Both the position numbers and the translations under genes were made by a program. A stretch of 64,000 bases of DNA from Omphiscola glabra (lineage: Eukaryota; Mollusca; Gastropoda; Lymnaeidae): the NCBI GenBank assembly GCA_964017045.1, contig OZ024798.1, forward strand, positions 31,424,347-31,488,346, given 5' to 3'. The stretch's first letter is position 1, and every line of letters starts with the position of its first letter. The notes beneath the pieces are model-generated. The model was given only the letters and a program-made list of their open reading frames with translations, ran no database searches and was not told where the DNA came from. Shown one piece after another: positions 23,688-42,700 of this stretch.

Positions 23688-23881
23688 CAGTGGTTCTCAA
23701 CCTGTGGGTCGCGACCCCTTTGTGGGTCGCACGACCCTTTCACAGGGGTCGCCTAAGACCTGAAAACACATATACTCCACATTTATAAAGTATCAACGAA
23801 AATAATTTTGTGTTTGGGGGTCGCCACAACATGAGGAAATGTATCAAAGGGTCGTGGCATTAAAAAGGTTGAGAACCACTG
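23688..23881. mobile_element. SPIN-like hAT element (non-autonomous), perfect 8-bp target duplication
   Basis: The 194-bp unit begins CAGTGGTTCTCAACCTGTGG and ends GGTTGAGAACCACTG. It is flanked by GTCTAAAG at 23680-23687 and 23882-23889, a perfect 8-bp hAT duplication. Beyond the terminal repeats, internal blocks such as gggtcgcctaagacc, gaaaacacatata and gccacaacatgagga follow the order I recall for the SPIN consensus of tetrapods. SPIN is a hAT family known for horizontal transfer. No transposase is encoded. Confidence 0.85.
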
Positions 23882-23944
23882 GTCTAAAGAGTCTAGACAT
23901 ATATGCCCTAGGCCTATTATTAAATATATCAATTATATATTGTC

Positions 23945-24636
23945 GAGACCTATACAAAAACTACAAAGGTTCAAAACTCAGCAGCTAGGTTAGTTCTATA
24001 GGCAAAAAAAAACCTCATCACAACACTACACTGCTCCACTTACTTCATTGACTCCCATTACAAGCATGCATGGATTACAAACTCTCTGTTCTCTGCCACA
24101 GCTTTTTCTCTGGTTCCTGCCCTTCTTATCTAAGCAAACATCTTTCTGTCTATTCACCCCTTTGACAGCTTTGTTCTTCTGCAAACACACATATTCTTTC
24201 AGCGCCCAAGACACGCACTGAAACATGCGGGGAATGATCTTTCTCTTTCTGCACCCCCAAACAATGAAATCCTCTCCCATTACACATCCGCAATATACCA
24301 ACCACCCAAGCCTTCAAAACTGCCCTCAAGACACATCTATTCAAACTCTACTATCCCAACTGATTCCCACCTACCTCTGACCGATAAACAATGCTGCTGG
24401 GGTGCAGTCCATGGCTTGACATGTAAATAGTTCTGAGCTGGGCGGGGTGAAAATATATTTTTTTGTTTTTACACAATATAATTAAATTTTTTTATTTAAA
24501 TAAATGTATGTAATTTTTTAATGTCATCATTATATTTGCTAATACTAATATTTTTATGTGCAGCACGGTGAGCCCATACCTAGGCTAGGGTACAGCGATA
24601 TATAAGACCACTGTAATAATAAATAATAATAATACA
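23945..24636 (+). mobile_element. Decayed CR1-like LINE 3' end
   Basis: Plus-strand translation, with stops, gives the conserved C-terminal tail of CR1/jockey-like LINE reverse transcriptases: LPLQACMDYKLSVLCHSFF, a [12 protein letters not shown] segment and similar pieces. The 3' end has cctaggctagggtacagcg followed by AAT-type microsatellite. A sister copy lies inverted at 35945-36590. Confidence 0.7.
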
Positions 24637-24891
24637 TTGTATTAGTATTAGCGATTTAGTAACTTACTAAGCATTGAGCCGGTACTCTCATACACAGTGT
24701 TATACTAAATTCTAAATGCTTTCTTTAATCTTTTTTCTAATTTGATGCATAGGTTGATAAATAAAAATTACCTACAAATGTAATCACCATTATTTGAGCT
24801 TTAAATGATTGCTTTGGTGTTTTTTTATTAAGAAACTTTTCTCAAACATGAATCTAGATCTAGCTGAAAGTGACACCAGCCAGACACAGTC

Positions 24892-30251
<5,360 letters not shown>

Positions 30252-33200
30252 TCCTCAAGCAGAAAGATTTGGTATGCATATCTATTTGGAACGCAATCTC
30301 TTTGTGAGCGCATTTATCAAATAATCTTGTATAGGTACAAGATTGTCGGCACAGATCTGCTTTAATTGTGCATCTTTTAATACAACAAAACTCATAAAAA
30401 ATGAGTTGAATGACATTTTCCTTTTTTTTTTTAATTGAAAGTCAAAGTTGAAGATCAATATGTGAGTTCTTAAATATTGGTAGCAGATGATACATTTTTA
30501 GAAAAATGAATGTTTAAGGTCCAATCTGGAAAGGTTTTAGAAATTGTTAGTTTTTATAAGAAAGTGAGTTGGAAAATTAATTTCTCTTTAATCACTTTAA
30601 ATAGTAAGCTTCCTAATTTGAATTTTTTGGTGAAATTTGTAACTCATATCTAGGACTGAGCATGGTGCACGTTTTTACACTGGGTCAATGTATTTATAGA
30701 CAATACCTGGTGGGTCAGAGTGTTTGAATAAAAAAAAAATTATCTTCTAGTTTTTCTATAATGCCTTCTACACAATGGGGAGAAGTGACCCACAGGTTGA
30801 GAACCCTTACCCTCACCCATAAACATGGCAAAAATCAAACATGGAATGTAGCTTCGCTATGTGTGTAAATGTTGTTAAGCATTTGTTGGGAGCAGTTTTC
30901 ATTTTCTGATGCCAACTTACCCATTTATTTATTATCATGTCGATTCCAGCCTTTCTTCGGTTAAGCCACTTGTTTCACTTATTAAATGAGTGTTAAATTG
31001 CATTACTATTATTGAATTCTGTTGCTATGACAGAACTTAGGAATGATCCACACACATACACATTATGTGAAAAAAATATATTTAAACAAAGATTTATATG
31101 CACTTTTAATTATTTTTTTTCCCATTGGGTGGAAGTGGAACACATAGAAAATGAGAAGGTAACTTTTTTTATCGCCACCTGGACCTGTTTTTTTGCCAGT
31201 GCCAGGTGTTTTCACTTTGTATTTCTGCGTATCCGGGTCAGGACTGAGCTCATCCCTACTCACGATGGTGTTTTTAACTGGAGTTTATTCCTGGTGGGGA
31301 AAGTAATGGTAGGGCAACGATGACAAAATTATTAATTTTTTTTAAATATAATTATAATTTCCCATATATATCTTTTTTTTCTGGGGGTTTTGTTTTATTA
31401 GTTTTCACTAAGTGTCATTTGAAATTAGTTGAATTAAAAAAAATCTTGTTAATTTTAAATACCTTAATTAAATGCAAAATAATTTACTTGTCTTCTGGAT
31501 GTGAACTAGTAACAGATTGTTTTTTCCATTGTGAATGACATGTACACCTGTATGAATGCCATCAATTAAAAACCAGAATCAGTAGTTAACCAATTGTTTT
31601 ATGTCTCAGCAATTTTACTGCATTATGAGCTAATTTTCTTGTACACAGATATCCTGCACCTCTTTAGTGCACAGACATTGGGCACTAACTAAAATATGTT
31701 GGTTTTATTACTGTGTTTGTCAAATAATTTAAATGTCTGTACTAAAAAAAATGTCATAAAAATCCTGATAAAATTATTTGAATTTTGAAGCTTTTGTATT
31801 GTTCAAAGAATGTTTTTTCAAAATGAGATCATGCTACATATACTTAGCTGTTATAAATGTAGCAAATATTAAACAATTACAAAAATGAGGATACCCAATG
31901 GCTACATTACATTAAAATTGCATCCATAAAACATATTTAAGATTTAACATTGAAAATGTTTTAATTGAGAATAAAAAGGGATTTTCCTTTTCTAAATATA
32001 AATATAATGCTAGGATGGCTATCGACAAACAATTAACTATTGACAGGTAATACTGGTTGTTTCCAAGAAATAACTTTTGGTTGAGCTCAATTGACCAGTT
32101 AAATACATGCAGCAGTTATAAGGCATAGTTCAAAAAGACTAACCTTCGTTTGGCACTAAGCAATTGTTCTCAAGAAAGTAAGGAAGCATAGGAAAGGATT
32201 GAAAATATTTCCTTTTCACTATGGTAAAGAAATCTGTATTCTAATTCTACATTTTCCATGGTCATTTTATAATTGTTAAACATCACTATGCTGTTCACAA
32301 AATTAATCAGTGAACATTTGTGGGTTTGTTCCACAAAGGCTTTTACATCGATTAATTGATCTTGACCAAACTTGGCACATATATCCATTATCCGTTATGA
32401 ACTCGGAGGGGGAGTTTTGGAACTTTAAAATATACTTTGTTTGGGGCCGAAAGCCCTGAATTCGTATTTTTTTCATATATGAACTACCGGTATATAAATA
32501 AAATGACCAACAAATACTCTTACTCCTCAATAAATGAATGGATCTTGACCAAACTTAGTACACATACACTTGATTACCGATATTCAATTACCAGAGTACT
32601 GAACTCATGACATCCATTCCTGTGGAGGTGGGGGGCCCAGTTGCATTTTTCCTTATGAAATCTATATATGTTTCAATGAGGATATTAAATTTCTAGAAAT
32701 TTCTATATTGTTCTACAGCAATATATCATTGGATCTAAAAGTTTGTTTGTTTAGTTCTATTTTTTTCTAGATTTTCTCTAAACATACGCATCATAATCCT
32801 ACAGGGAACAAAACACACTGGGAAATTGATCCCAGAGGAACAGGATCCTAAAGGGGAATGAGATCCAAAAGTAAACTGGAACCCACCGATAATGCAATCT
32901 CATCGGGTAACGGGATCAAATCAGGATCGTATCGGGCAACGTGATCTCATTGGAGAATATAAATTTTACACCTTACCAAATGTGTTTTTGCTATCTTATC
33001 AAAGTAAGTTGTAGATTATGAAGACGCTAGATGAAGTTTGCATTGGTGATTTTTAATTATTTAAGTTGTTTAGGTTAGTACTACTGTTACCTTGTGAATA
33101 GGTAATTAAGTGATGGCCCATGATGGAAGTAATAGCAGTTGATAAAATGGCAAAATGACCATCATTTCAAAAGCAAACTCTAATTCTTAGAGTAGCATGA

Positions 33201-33700
33201 AATGTGGAAATTAATTACCATAAATAATAATAGAAGATTTGAAACAAGAATTAGCCTGAATCTTTTAAAGTTACATCACTGTAGTTAATAGAAACTGATA
33301 ATACAATCTCTTTAAACGGAATCAGATTGTTAAATATGAGAACATACAATACAATGATAACATGTCAAATTTAGGAGCTTGTGCTAAATATTTGACTCAT
33401 TAAAATCATAAGAATGACTTAGCAGATTTGATAAGTCAGTATCTGGAGAAAAAGTAGAACTAGAATGGGAAATGTTGGATAGTGATGATCTCAAATGGAG
33501 ACAAATGAAGTTATGATTTGAAACAATCACTAAAAAAAAGAAATCAAATACTTCTCATCAGAAATTACTATACTTTATTGCTTTTACAAAACATAGTGGA
33601 TGACATTATACTTCAAGCCTGAATGCTCAGCAATACATTAAATAATATATACACAATCAATCCGGTTGAATTTAGTTTGATTGTTGGACCAAAGTTCATT
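30252..33700. other. Convergent intergenic region between TMEM50 and MRPS9
   Basis: The TMEM50 3' UTR and the MRPS9 3' UTR must lie here. A minus-strand AATAAA (plus-strand tttatt, 33574-33579) sits about 120 bp beyond the MRPS9 stop. The repeated motif gatcttgaccaaactt occurs at about 32358 and 32541. A degenerate short repeat of the form 'gggaacgggatc' spans about 32810-32960. At 30785-30812 a ggttgagaaccc end resembles a decayed hAT terminus. No coding exon was recognised. Confidence 0.55.
33574..33579 (-). terminator. Candidate MRPS9 poly(A) signal (AATAAA)
   Basis: The AATAAA reads on the minus strand about 122 bp after the MRPS9 stop codon, the first such hexamer at a plausible distance. 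Confidence 0.5.
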
Positions 33701-36700
33701 CTATCTCTTTTTCCTGTTGAAAAAAAGAATGATAAATGAAGAATTATGAATATGCACGGAATGACAATATATTGACCAACTTCCATGCACTATTGCTTGG
33801 CTGTTTCATCAAGTCACATTTTTGGCATTTATTCAATAATATTAATAATGAAACAGCACAAACTACTAAAGGCTGAACTTAAATAAAATACAGGAACAAA
33901 AAATGAAAAGATGATTTGTTTCGGGTGGAGAAGACTGGACTGGCTTTTTAAAAACAAAAATACAATATTTTGTTATGCCCAACATTCACAGTTCTAATTT
34001 CAATTTTCATGCTTGTTAGAAAATGATTTTGAATCTTTGGGTTGTCCCCAGCCATGGGTGGAATGGATAAGTCAGTCACCTTAACAAAGAACTTTTCTTA
34101 GTGATGAGATAAACAGTGTGCAAAAAGTCATCAACCACCAAAGTTGGAAGTCGGCAGTCAACTAAACTGCAGACTTACTTCAAGTCATTAAGTTTAAACT
34201 CATTTAAGATTATTCAGAGTACCAGATAAGATTGCATATACTGACCAAGTAAATTTCTTTCTAGCTCCCTCTTGTCCTGGCTTCTTTCTCTCTCTCCTTC
34301 TCGGATCTTTAGTCAACAAGCCAGCTGTCAATAAACAAATATTTGATAAATAAACAAATATGACATGTCTACAGATTAATTTTTTTTACAGTGCAGCCAC
34401 ACTAAATTAAGGATTTTACCGATTTATATAATGAAATAATGTGTTGTTTTTAAAAAGATGAAAAAAAAGAATTCATTAAATATAGTTTACATTTTTAAAA
34501 ATCTTTTGGAGGTCTAAAAAAACTGATGTTGCCTTGACTTCTTTCAACTTAACATATGCATGGATCACGATCACTCCACTCTAATCCCTACTTAACCACC
34601 AATAGAGCCAGGTTAGGTCTTTAAAACTGCAGTGACTTTGCATTTTAATTTGAAGCTACTTCCTATGCTATTGTAGAAAGCCTTTCTAAAGTGACAAACT
34701 CTCTTCGTCAAATTTATGGGACACTTGATATATTTTTGTAAAATAAGTGTCTAGACAGTGAGTCAAACTTCTGAAATTTAAGTTATCTTTTGTAACTTTA
34801 ATTTTTTTTTTTTAAATTAAGAGCTCTGAAGTGATTTTAGTCTAAAATAAATTCTTTATTATAAATTTTGTACTTAGAATTGATTGATCACCACTACCTG
34901 TGGTGCTTGACTTCCCTTGCGTCAAGTCATCGCCAACAAATTAGACATTTTCTCTAAAATAATTCAATTTTTTCCTGCAATAGTGGGGATTTATTATCAA
35001 CTTGAAGACATCATAAGATGACATACAAATTGGATTGCTGGAGTTCAATCCCCAAAGATAACCCAACAAACAAATCAACATTGGCACTACGGGTAGATGG
35101 GACTCATTAAATTTGGATGGTGACCTAAGAAAATGATAACTATGATTGTGACAGGCCCAGCAAGCCGGCAGTGGGAACAAAGTGCTCAAAAAATAAAAAA
35201 AGAGAAAAACTAACAGTACCGGTAGAACTTAAACAAGTAGACAGAACAACATAACCATGACAGGGAACTTACTCAGTCGTAACTTTTCCATAACATCCTT
35301 ATCAACAAATGCACACAAAGCTCTGGAAACAGCCAATCTGATTGCACCACAATGGCCTGTAGGTCCACCATACATGGCCTCTGCTTCAATGTCAACTTGA
35401 CCAATCACGCCTGCCACACTTAGTGGGAATAAAAGACTCTCTCTGGAAAAGATACAGCTCATTCAGTAAACATAGTAATTAGCATCAAAACACTTGTAAT
35501 AATATAAGTAAAGGCTTATTCAAATCAATATTATAATTATATTATTAACATAACTAGGATTAAATATCTGCTCTGAGATTCTCCAACACAATATAACAGC
35601 TGGCTCACCTGTAAAGAAGGTTAGTGAAGTAGGATAAATCTTTGCCATTGATAGTTACTTTTCCAGTCCCTGGCATGTACAATTTAACATAAGCCCAGGA
35701 ATCTTTTCTGGTTCCTGAGAAATATTTTTTTTAAAATGATTATACGAGTCACTTTACATCCTGAAAATCACTTGTATTTCTTTTATGAAAATTCAGTTGC
35801 TTGTAATTCTTTTAATAAAATTCGTTTTTTTGTATTGTTAAGTTTTTATGAAAATTTAGACAAGTTTAGCTTATTGCATCCACAGGATACTGAGCAGTGC
35901 TGCTAAAACATTGCAACAATAAAATCAATTATCCCCAGCCCCTAGACATTATTATTATTATAAGAAGTTTTTTATAGCGTAGTACCCCAACCTAGGGCTG
36001 GGCTCACCACGCTGCACATACAATTAACAAACATAATCATGAACTTAAAAATTAACATACATTAATTATATAAAACAAAACAAATGTGTATTCAACCAAC
36101 CATTTCATAACTTTTTAAATGTCAAGCCATGGACGACACCCAGCAGTATCGTCTATCGGTCAGAGGGGGGAATCAGTCAGGATAGTAGAGTTTAAAGAGA
36201 TGTGTTTTGAGTGCAGTTTTGAAGGCTGTGAAGGTTGGTATATTGCGGATGTGTAGTGGAAGAGAATTCCTCTGTTTGGGGGCACAGAAAGAGAGAGATC
36301 TTTCACCACACTTTCTTTGTGCGAGTCTAGGGGACAGAAAGAATACGCGCGTCTGCGGAAGAGCGTAGCTGTCAAAGGGGTGAATAGACAGAGAGATGTT
36401 AGGTTAGACAGGAAGGGTAGGAATTTGAGAAAAAGTTGTAGAGAACAGAAAGTTTGTAATCAATCCGTGCTTGTACAGGGAGGCAATGAAGTGAATGAAG
36501 TAGTGGTGTTACGGGATCATGTTTTTTTGCCTTTAAAACTAGCCTAGCAGCTGAGTTTTAAACCTTTTGTAGTTTTTCTATGAAGTGTTTCTAAAGATTA
36601 AGTTAAAAATAATAAGCTAGTGTAAGCCATACTGTACTAAAGAATATCTAGGAAGACAAATGAAGGCCCGTCTTGCATACGTTACAATACAATTTTATTA

Positions 36701-39700
36701 TCTATTTAAACTGCATCTGTCAATAAAGGCGCCATTGACCTCCAGTATCCTTGTTTTACTAATATTAAAAGCTTCTGGTAAGCTATTTCAATCTTGTGGA
36801 GCGTTGGTTAGACTAAGACCTTGGCCATAAATATTTCAATATGCAGTGTAACAGGAGAAAAATATAAAAAAATATAAAAATCTCCAATGAACCGCCCTTA
36901 AGCTGACACCCCACTTGCTCCCTTGATATATTTCCAAAAACAAAAAGTGAGCTTTAGAGCGAGTATATACGGCATATGTGAAAAAAAGCAACTTTACCTT
37001 CAGCACAAGAAAAACTTCTTCCTTCTGCATCATACTCTATCTAGAAATGTATAACAATGTTAAAAAAATCATGAATTACAATTTTAACTACCTAAACAAA
37101 ATTGCAGATTATTTCCACATTTGAAAACATAAAATTTCACCTTTATAGAAAAGGGTTTTATGTTAAAATTAAAGGTCTATCATATTAAATGACTTTCTCT
37201 TGTTTTAAAATGTAAAAAAAAATAATAATAATTTACTAAATTACCGGGGTACTAAGGAAAATAAGATAAAGAGTCTAAACAGATATCTCACTTGAGGGGG
37301 ATTTGTATCTAAAGATTCCATTTGTAAAATGTTTCTAAACTGCATAATGAAAGGCAGCTCTCTGTGAGACAAAGGATGAGACACCAGCCTTTCCATCATA
37401 ACTATGAAGTGTTGGTACTGCAAAAAAGAAATGCAAGCAAACAGTTTAATGCAAACAAAATACACACAACACTTTTCCTCCCATTAACCAATATGACAAC
37501 AGCGCTTGCTATAAATGTTAGCAGACCTGTTTACCCTCAAAATCTTAAAATCGTACAATATCATCACAAAATCGTTCAATACATTATCTTAATAGTAAAA
37601 AAAACCACTCAGTATTTGTAAGTATACACATCAAAATCGTACATTGTACGCCAAAATCGTAAGAGTAAACAAGTCTGTGTTAGCAACAATAACACTGAAC
37701 AAGATCTATGGAGATGTGCCATGTTATGTTCAAATAATGTGAATTGCTATTATTTTTTTTATTTAAATACTTACATCCTTTTCTTGAACCTTTTCTACTA
37801 ATTTGTTTTTTAACTGTAGATATGTTAACCACTCACTGCTGGCAAGATTTCTGTAAAGAATAGAAATTAAGATAATCACTGGAAATAGACTTCATTTGGT
37901 TCTCTTGTTTATAAAATGTTAAAGAGATTTTATTCTTTTACAATCATGTGGTTCCAGCAGATATAGAGACATTTCCCACTGGAATTTTTACAGTCCACTT
38001 GAATAGATAGGAAACTAAAATTGGTTATTGTACTAGAGTTTGTAGATTCATCTTGAGGTATAAAAAAATACATTATGCATAAATTATGTTTATAAATTAA
38101 ATCAAAAAGAAACCAGATGAATTTTACATCCAACTTACAATGGGGGCACATTAAGATCTTCAGTTCTGTTCTCAGAAAGAAGTTTGTCTTCTAAGGCTTT
38201 TAAATCTTCCATTTTACAAGTGATATCCTAAAAGAAATTAGATATTACAAAATTATAAAAAGCTTGCTTGAGGAAGGCATTTATTTAATAAACTTACTTT
38301 GTTGGTCATGGGATATTGAACACATTATCTATTCCAATCAAAACATAAAATTTGCAATAAACAATAAAAAAAAAATACAGCAAAAACAGCTCATTCACTT
38401 CATGCCTTTGATAAAATCTAGATTACAATAGTTACATGGAAAATACTGTAGAAATTTGGCAGTGCTGTGAAGTACAGCCAGTGCAATGGTCGTCCATCTA
38501 AATTGAACTGGGCAGCTGTGGAAAAAACAAAAATTGTTCTATATTTATGTTGTACAATTTATTGCGCTGTTATTCTTGATGTAATTAAGCAAAAAAATTA
38601 ACAGAACTTACACATCTTAATTTTAATTGTACATTTATCCAAACTGATTGGGGCGAGGTGATAACCTATTTTGGTATTTTTTTATAAACTGAATACTCCC
38701 AGAGAAAGGTTGCACATAGGTTCTTACCTTCTACACTTAAGGTGCATTATTATGTACAGAAATTATAATTGGTCAGCAGATTGATGTCAAAAACTGGGAA
38801 GCACTGTCATTTTTTCTTAAAAGCTTTCATAAATATTGTGATGAAATTTGAAAAGCCCCCTTTATTAAGTTTCATAGGAAATAAGTAAAAAAAAATAGGG
38901 TCAAATCTGAAAAAAGGATCGCAATAATACAACGAACATAATTGGAAGGAAGCCTTCTCTCATTATATTAGCAAGATGACATTTATAAATTTTCCCTTAA
39001 TACAATGCTATTTAAGTTAATTAGTTCGATGATATATCCTAATAGATTAAATAATTTGAGGTGCTATATTTACCTTTTCTCTTGGGAAAAATTTCATAAG
39101 GATTCTAGAGATGAAGAAAATAAAACTTATATTAACCAAGCAGTTAAAAAAATTGTTTTTTAAATTTTACTTAATAAAATCTCCATTGAAAAATCTTGAT
39201 GAAGATTATTTCTCAGGCTGAGACTTGTTAAAAAGGGAATATTATTTTACATAAAAGGACTTAATTGATTACCAAACATTTGTTTTTTTTCTTCTGGAGT
39301 TATATGGTATTATTTGATTATCTTCTCTACAAGAACTGAATCCATTAAAGTGGCACCATAACCTAACTTTTCAGTCAATAATGTCTTTTATTAAGTTGAA
39401 AGAATTTTTATTAGTCACCAGAGCAAATTTCCAAGTCAAGCAATTATTTCCTCATCAATCTTTAAAAAAATATCAGTTTACTGGTACTTATACTTATAAT
39501 TTATAAAAATATGTATAAATAATTGTCACCCAGCAAATGAGTAATTACAAAAATAAAACTTACTTTCAAAATGGGTCGAGCTTTCTTGTCAAATAAACCA
39601 GATGGTAATAAATACTCAATGGCTCTCTGAATAAGAAATACTACTTTATAGACATGTGTACACATTTAAATAAATTAATTCTATTAAGTATATTCCCATT

Positions 39701-42700
39701 TATATATATTCCAACACAATTTTTTTAAAACAGCTATTTAATTGAACAACCTTTAAAAACAAAGTTTTCTGTATAAATCCTTTCTATGCATTTTAATTTT
39801 CATTTTGCAATTGCATGTCATTTATCATTCATTAAGAAGCATTTATGTAAAGTAAATGGCTAAACTTCTGGTGAAGTTGAGAAAAAGGATTTAAAAATAA
39901 AATAGATTATTTACATCAACATCTGCCTGTGTGAAATTATCTGGATCTTCTCCCATTATATTAGCAAGGTGACGTTTTCCTATTTCATAATCAGCCACCT
40001 CTGCTTTCATCATGTTATCTGAGAAACAAAAGGTTGTTTTTTATTTCCAGATATCAAAAAGTTAAAGTGTGCAGTATGCAATAGTTGAGGTATAACTATT
40101 ATTTACTCAGTACAAAGTTACTTCAAATACAAATAAAAGTAATGTTTTATCATTTGCTACAAAATCAATATACACAGTGAAAAAAATATCAACAGGTTGA
40201 ATTTTTAATATTTTTTAAACAATTAAAGTCACATGTAATTCCAGAAAGAATTAGTCTTCCATTATTCTTAATAAGGGGCCATCCATAAATGACGTCACAC
40301 GTCTATTGGGGGGGGGGGGGGTGTGCGGGGAAAGGGTTGCATTTTTCTGCTTGGGAGGGGGGCGCCGCTTACGCAGTGTGACATTACAATGAAAGTGGAA
40401 CATTATAGTAAAAAAATGCACTTAATAACACTAAATTACAAACCCTTTCAACATTATTCTTTTGTACAAAAATTATAATTACTTTATTTTCAACCTATGA
40501 TCACTGAGAGAATCAGTACATATATGCGAGTTCCGAGAAATGGCCTCTGATCAAGTTACAGGCCGCCACGGAGGATGAGAAAATGGGTGTTGTGACATCG
40601 ACAGTCGAGAGAATTAATGTCGAAATGTGGTTTGAGATTCATAGAATTGGGGATACCGGACGGGAAGTCAAATAAAATGAAAAACTTGGGGGGGGGAGAG
40701 AGAATTTTTTTAGTAATGTTCTATTCCTCCATATAACTTAAATAGTAACATTTTAAAACGGAAAATAATTCAATAATTTTTTTATTTTTTTTTAATGAAC
40801 CTTTAATTAACTTTCCTAGGCAACCCTTTCTTTCCCAGCTGTGGTGTGAGTTAGTCACATCGCAGAAAACCATGTAACCCTATTAGAGGGCATCTGTAAA
40901 ACACCTCAGCGTCTCCCCAGGGTAAGAAGGGGGGACATTAGAGATGTAAAATATATCCAACCCAGCCCAAGAAAGTCCAGCCCGGTTGCTGTGCGAGCAG
41001 CACCCCGGCCGGCCAGGTGTTCCCTCCCTGATGCTGCCTCATTTGCACAGTCAATCGAGTGGAAGGGCTGGTGTGGCTGTCTCAGGGGCGGAATGCTGGG
41101 GGAGTGGCTGAAGGCTGGTTGGGAGTAGCGGGGGGGTGTGCTGGGGAAGACTTGATGAGCTTCAGCTTGATAGTTTGTTGATTTACTAAAGTAGATCAGA
41201 TTAGATACAAGAAAAAAAAATACCAAAACAAGTAATACAAAAACAAAATTCACCAGACAAAATATTTACTGCTGCTATTCAAAGTGCATAAAAACTGATT
41301 TTTTTTTTTAAAGGCAGAAAAAACTAACGATTGCAGCAAATGAAATTTATATTCTGGGTCTTCCACACTTACTTTCACCCACAGGTGCAGCAATTCGATA
41401 TCCATGGGAGATGATTTTGTAAGGGTTTGTAAAGGACAGTAGTGGACAGATGCATTTGTTTTAGGGGGGGAGGGGGGGGGGTGTTCAGAGGTTCGTGATG
41501 TTATATTGGAGGGGGGGCTAACTTTTTGTGACGATTTGTTACGATGGGGGAGGGGGGAAATTTGCATGACATCATTTATAGATGCGCCCTAATCCAAATT
41601 AATGTTTCAGAGTTAATTTGTTATTTGATTTTACATACCGTGGGACTTTGCCCTCTCCATATATGCCTTCATTGCACGACTAATAGTTATAGTCTTTGTT
41701 GTAGGTCTATTTTCAATTTTTGGTAGTATTGAGAAATTTTCTCCATGGTCTGTAGAGTCATTTTTAACACCATAAGTGCTTTGTTGTTGAACAGCTTGAT
41801 TTAGTGTCTGAAAATAGAGTCTTAAAAACATCAGACTAAGGTAATGAGTAGGATTTCACCAATATATCAGCAGATGCACAATCAGAATAATTGCCCATTT
41901 TGAAAAAATAATTTGTACTGTTGTAAGTACCATATTTTTGCGCATATAAGACACACCCATATAAAAGACGCACCTGTATATTAGACACCGGTTTTGATGA
42001 TTTGTGTAAAAAATATTTTACATAAGACGCACCCGTACATAAGACGCTGGTTTTGACAATTTGTGTAAAAACAAAAATTACATAATACGCACACGGCCTA
42101 GCCATCTGCCGCACTGAGCAATTTATATCCAGTGGTTTCCTTTGCTTTATCATATATGAAATTTGTCCAATGTTTCATCATGTAAACAAGGCTTCATTAC
42201 CATTTTTAGTTTACTGGTAGATCAAAGAATGGTCTGAGGCAGGACTGCAACGATTATGATTTATTCTTATCTGCTACGGGGCCAATAGCTGATGGGTTGA
42301 GGCCCTGTTGTCTAGATTCTTCTAGAAACAACGCCAGATGTAAAGGCGGCTTCATCGATATACAAAACATTGAAATAAAAGGATTTTAAATCTGAAGTGG
42401 CCTGCATTGGATTGGTACATGTGATAATTACTGAACACTTACCTAATGTTTTTACAAATAGGAATGAAAATCGTGAAACGTGAATGTCGACCACAATAAT
42501 CGTGCTTCAATATCACAAACTGTACCGTTCATTCGTTTTAAATAATACTTACCGTATTTTTGCTCATATAAGACACACTTAAATTATAAGACGCACCCAT
42601 ACATAAGACGCGGGCTTTAAAGATTTGTGTATAAAATATTTTACATAAGACGAACCCATACATAAGATGCACCCTGGGTGCCGGGTATGTAAAACTTTGT

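Larger units (their letters stand above)
22155..24891. other. Divergent intergenic region between RABL2 and TMEM50
   Basis: About 2.7 kb separates the two start codons. It contains a GC-rich block (22913-23232), the SPIN-like element (23688-23881) and a decayed LINE 3' end (23945-24636). I see no conserved coding exon. Promoters of both genes must lie here, but no clear core element can be chosen. Confidence 0.6.

Noticed and set aside
24848..24891. Upstream ATG as the TMEM50 start
   Set aside because: It is out of frame with the conserved MSGFLDNC start by two bases.
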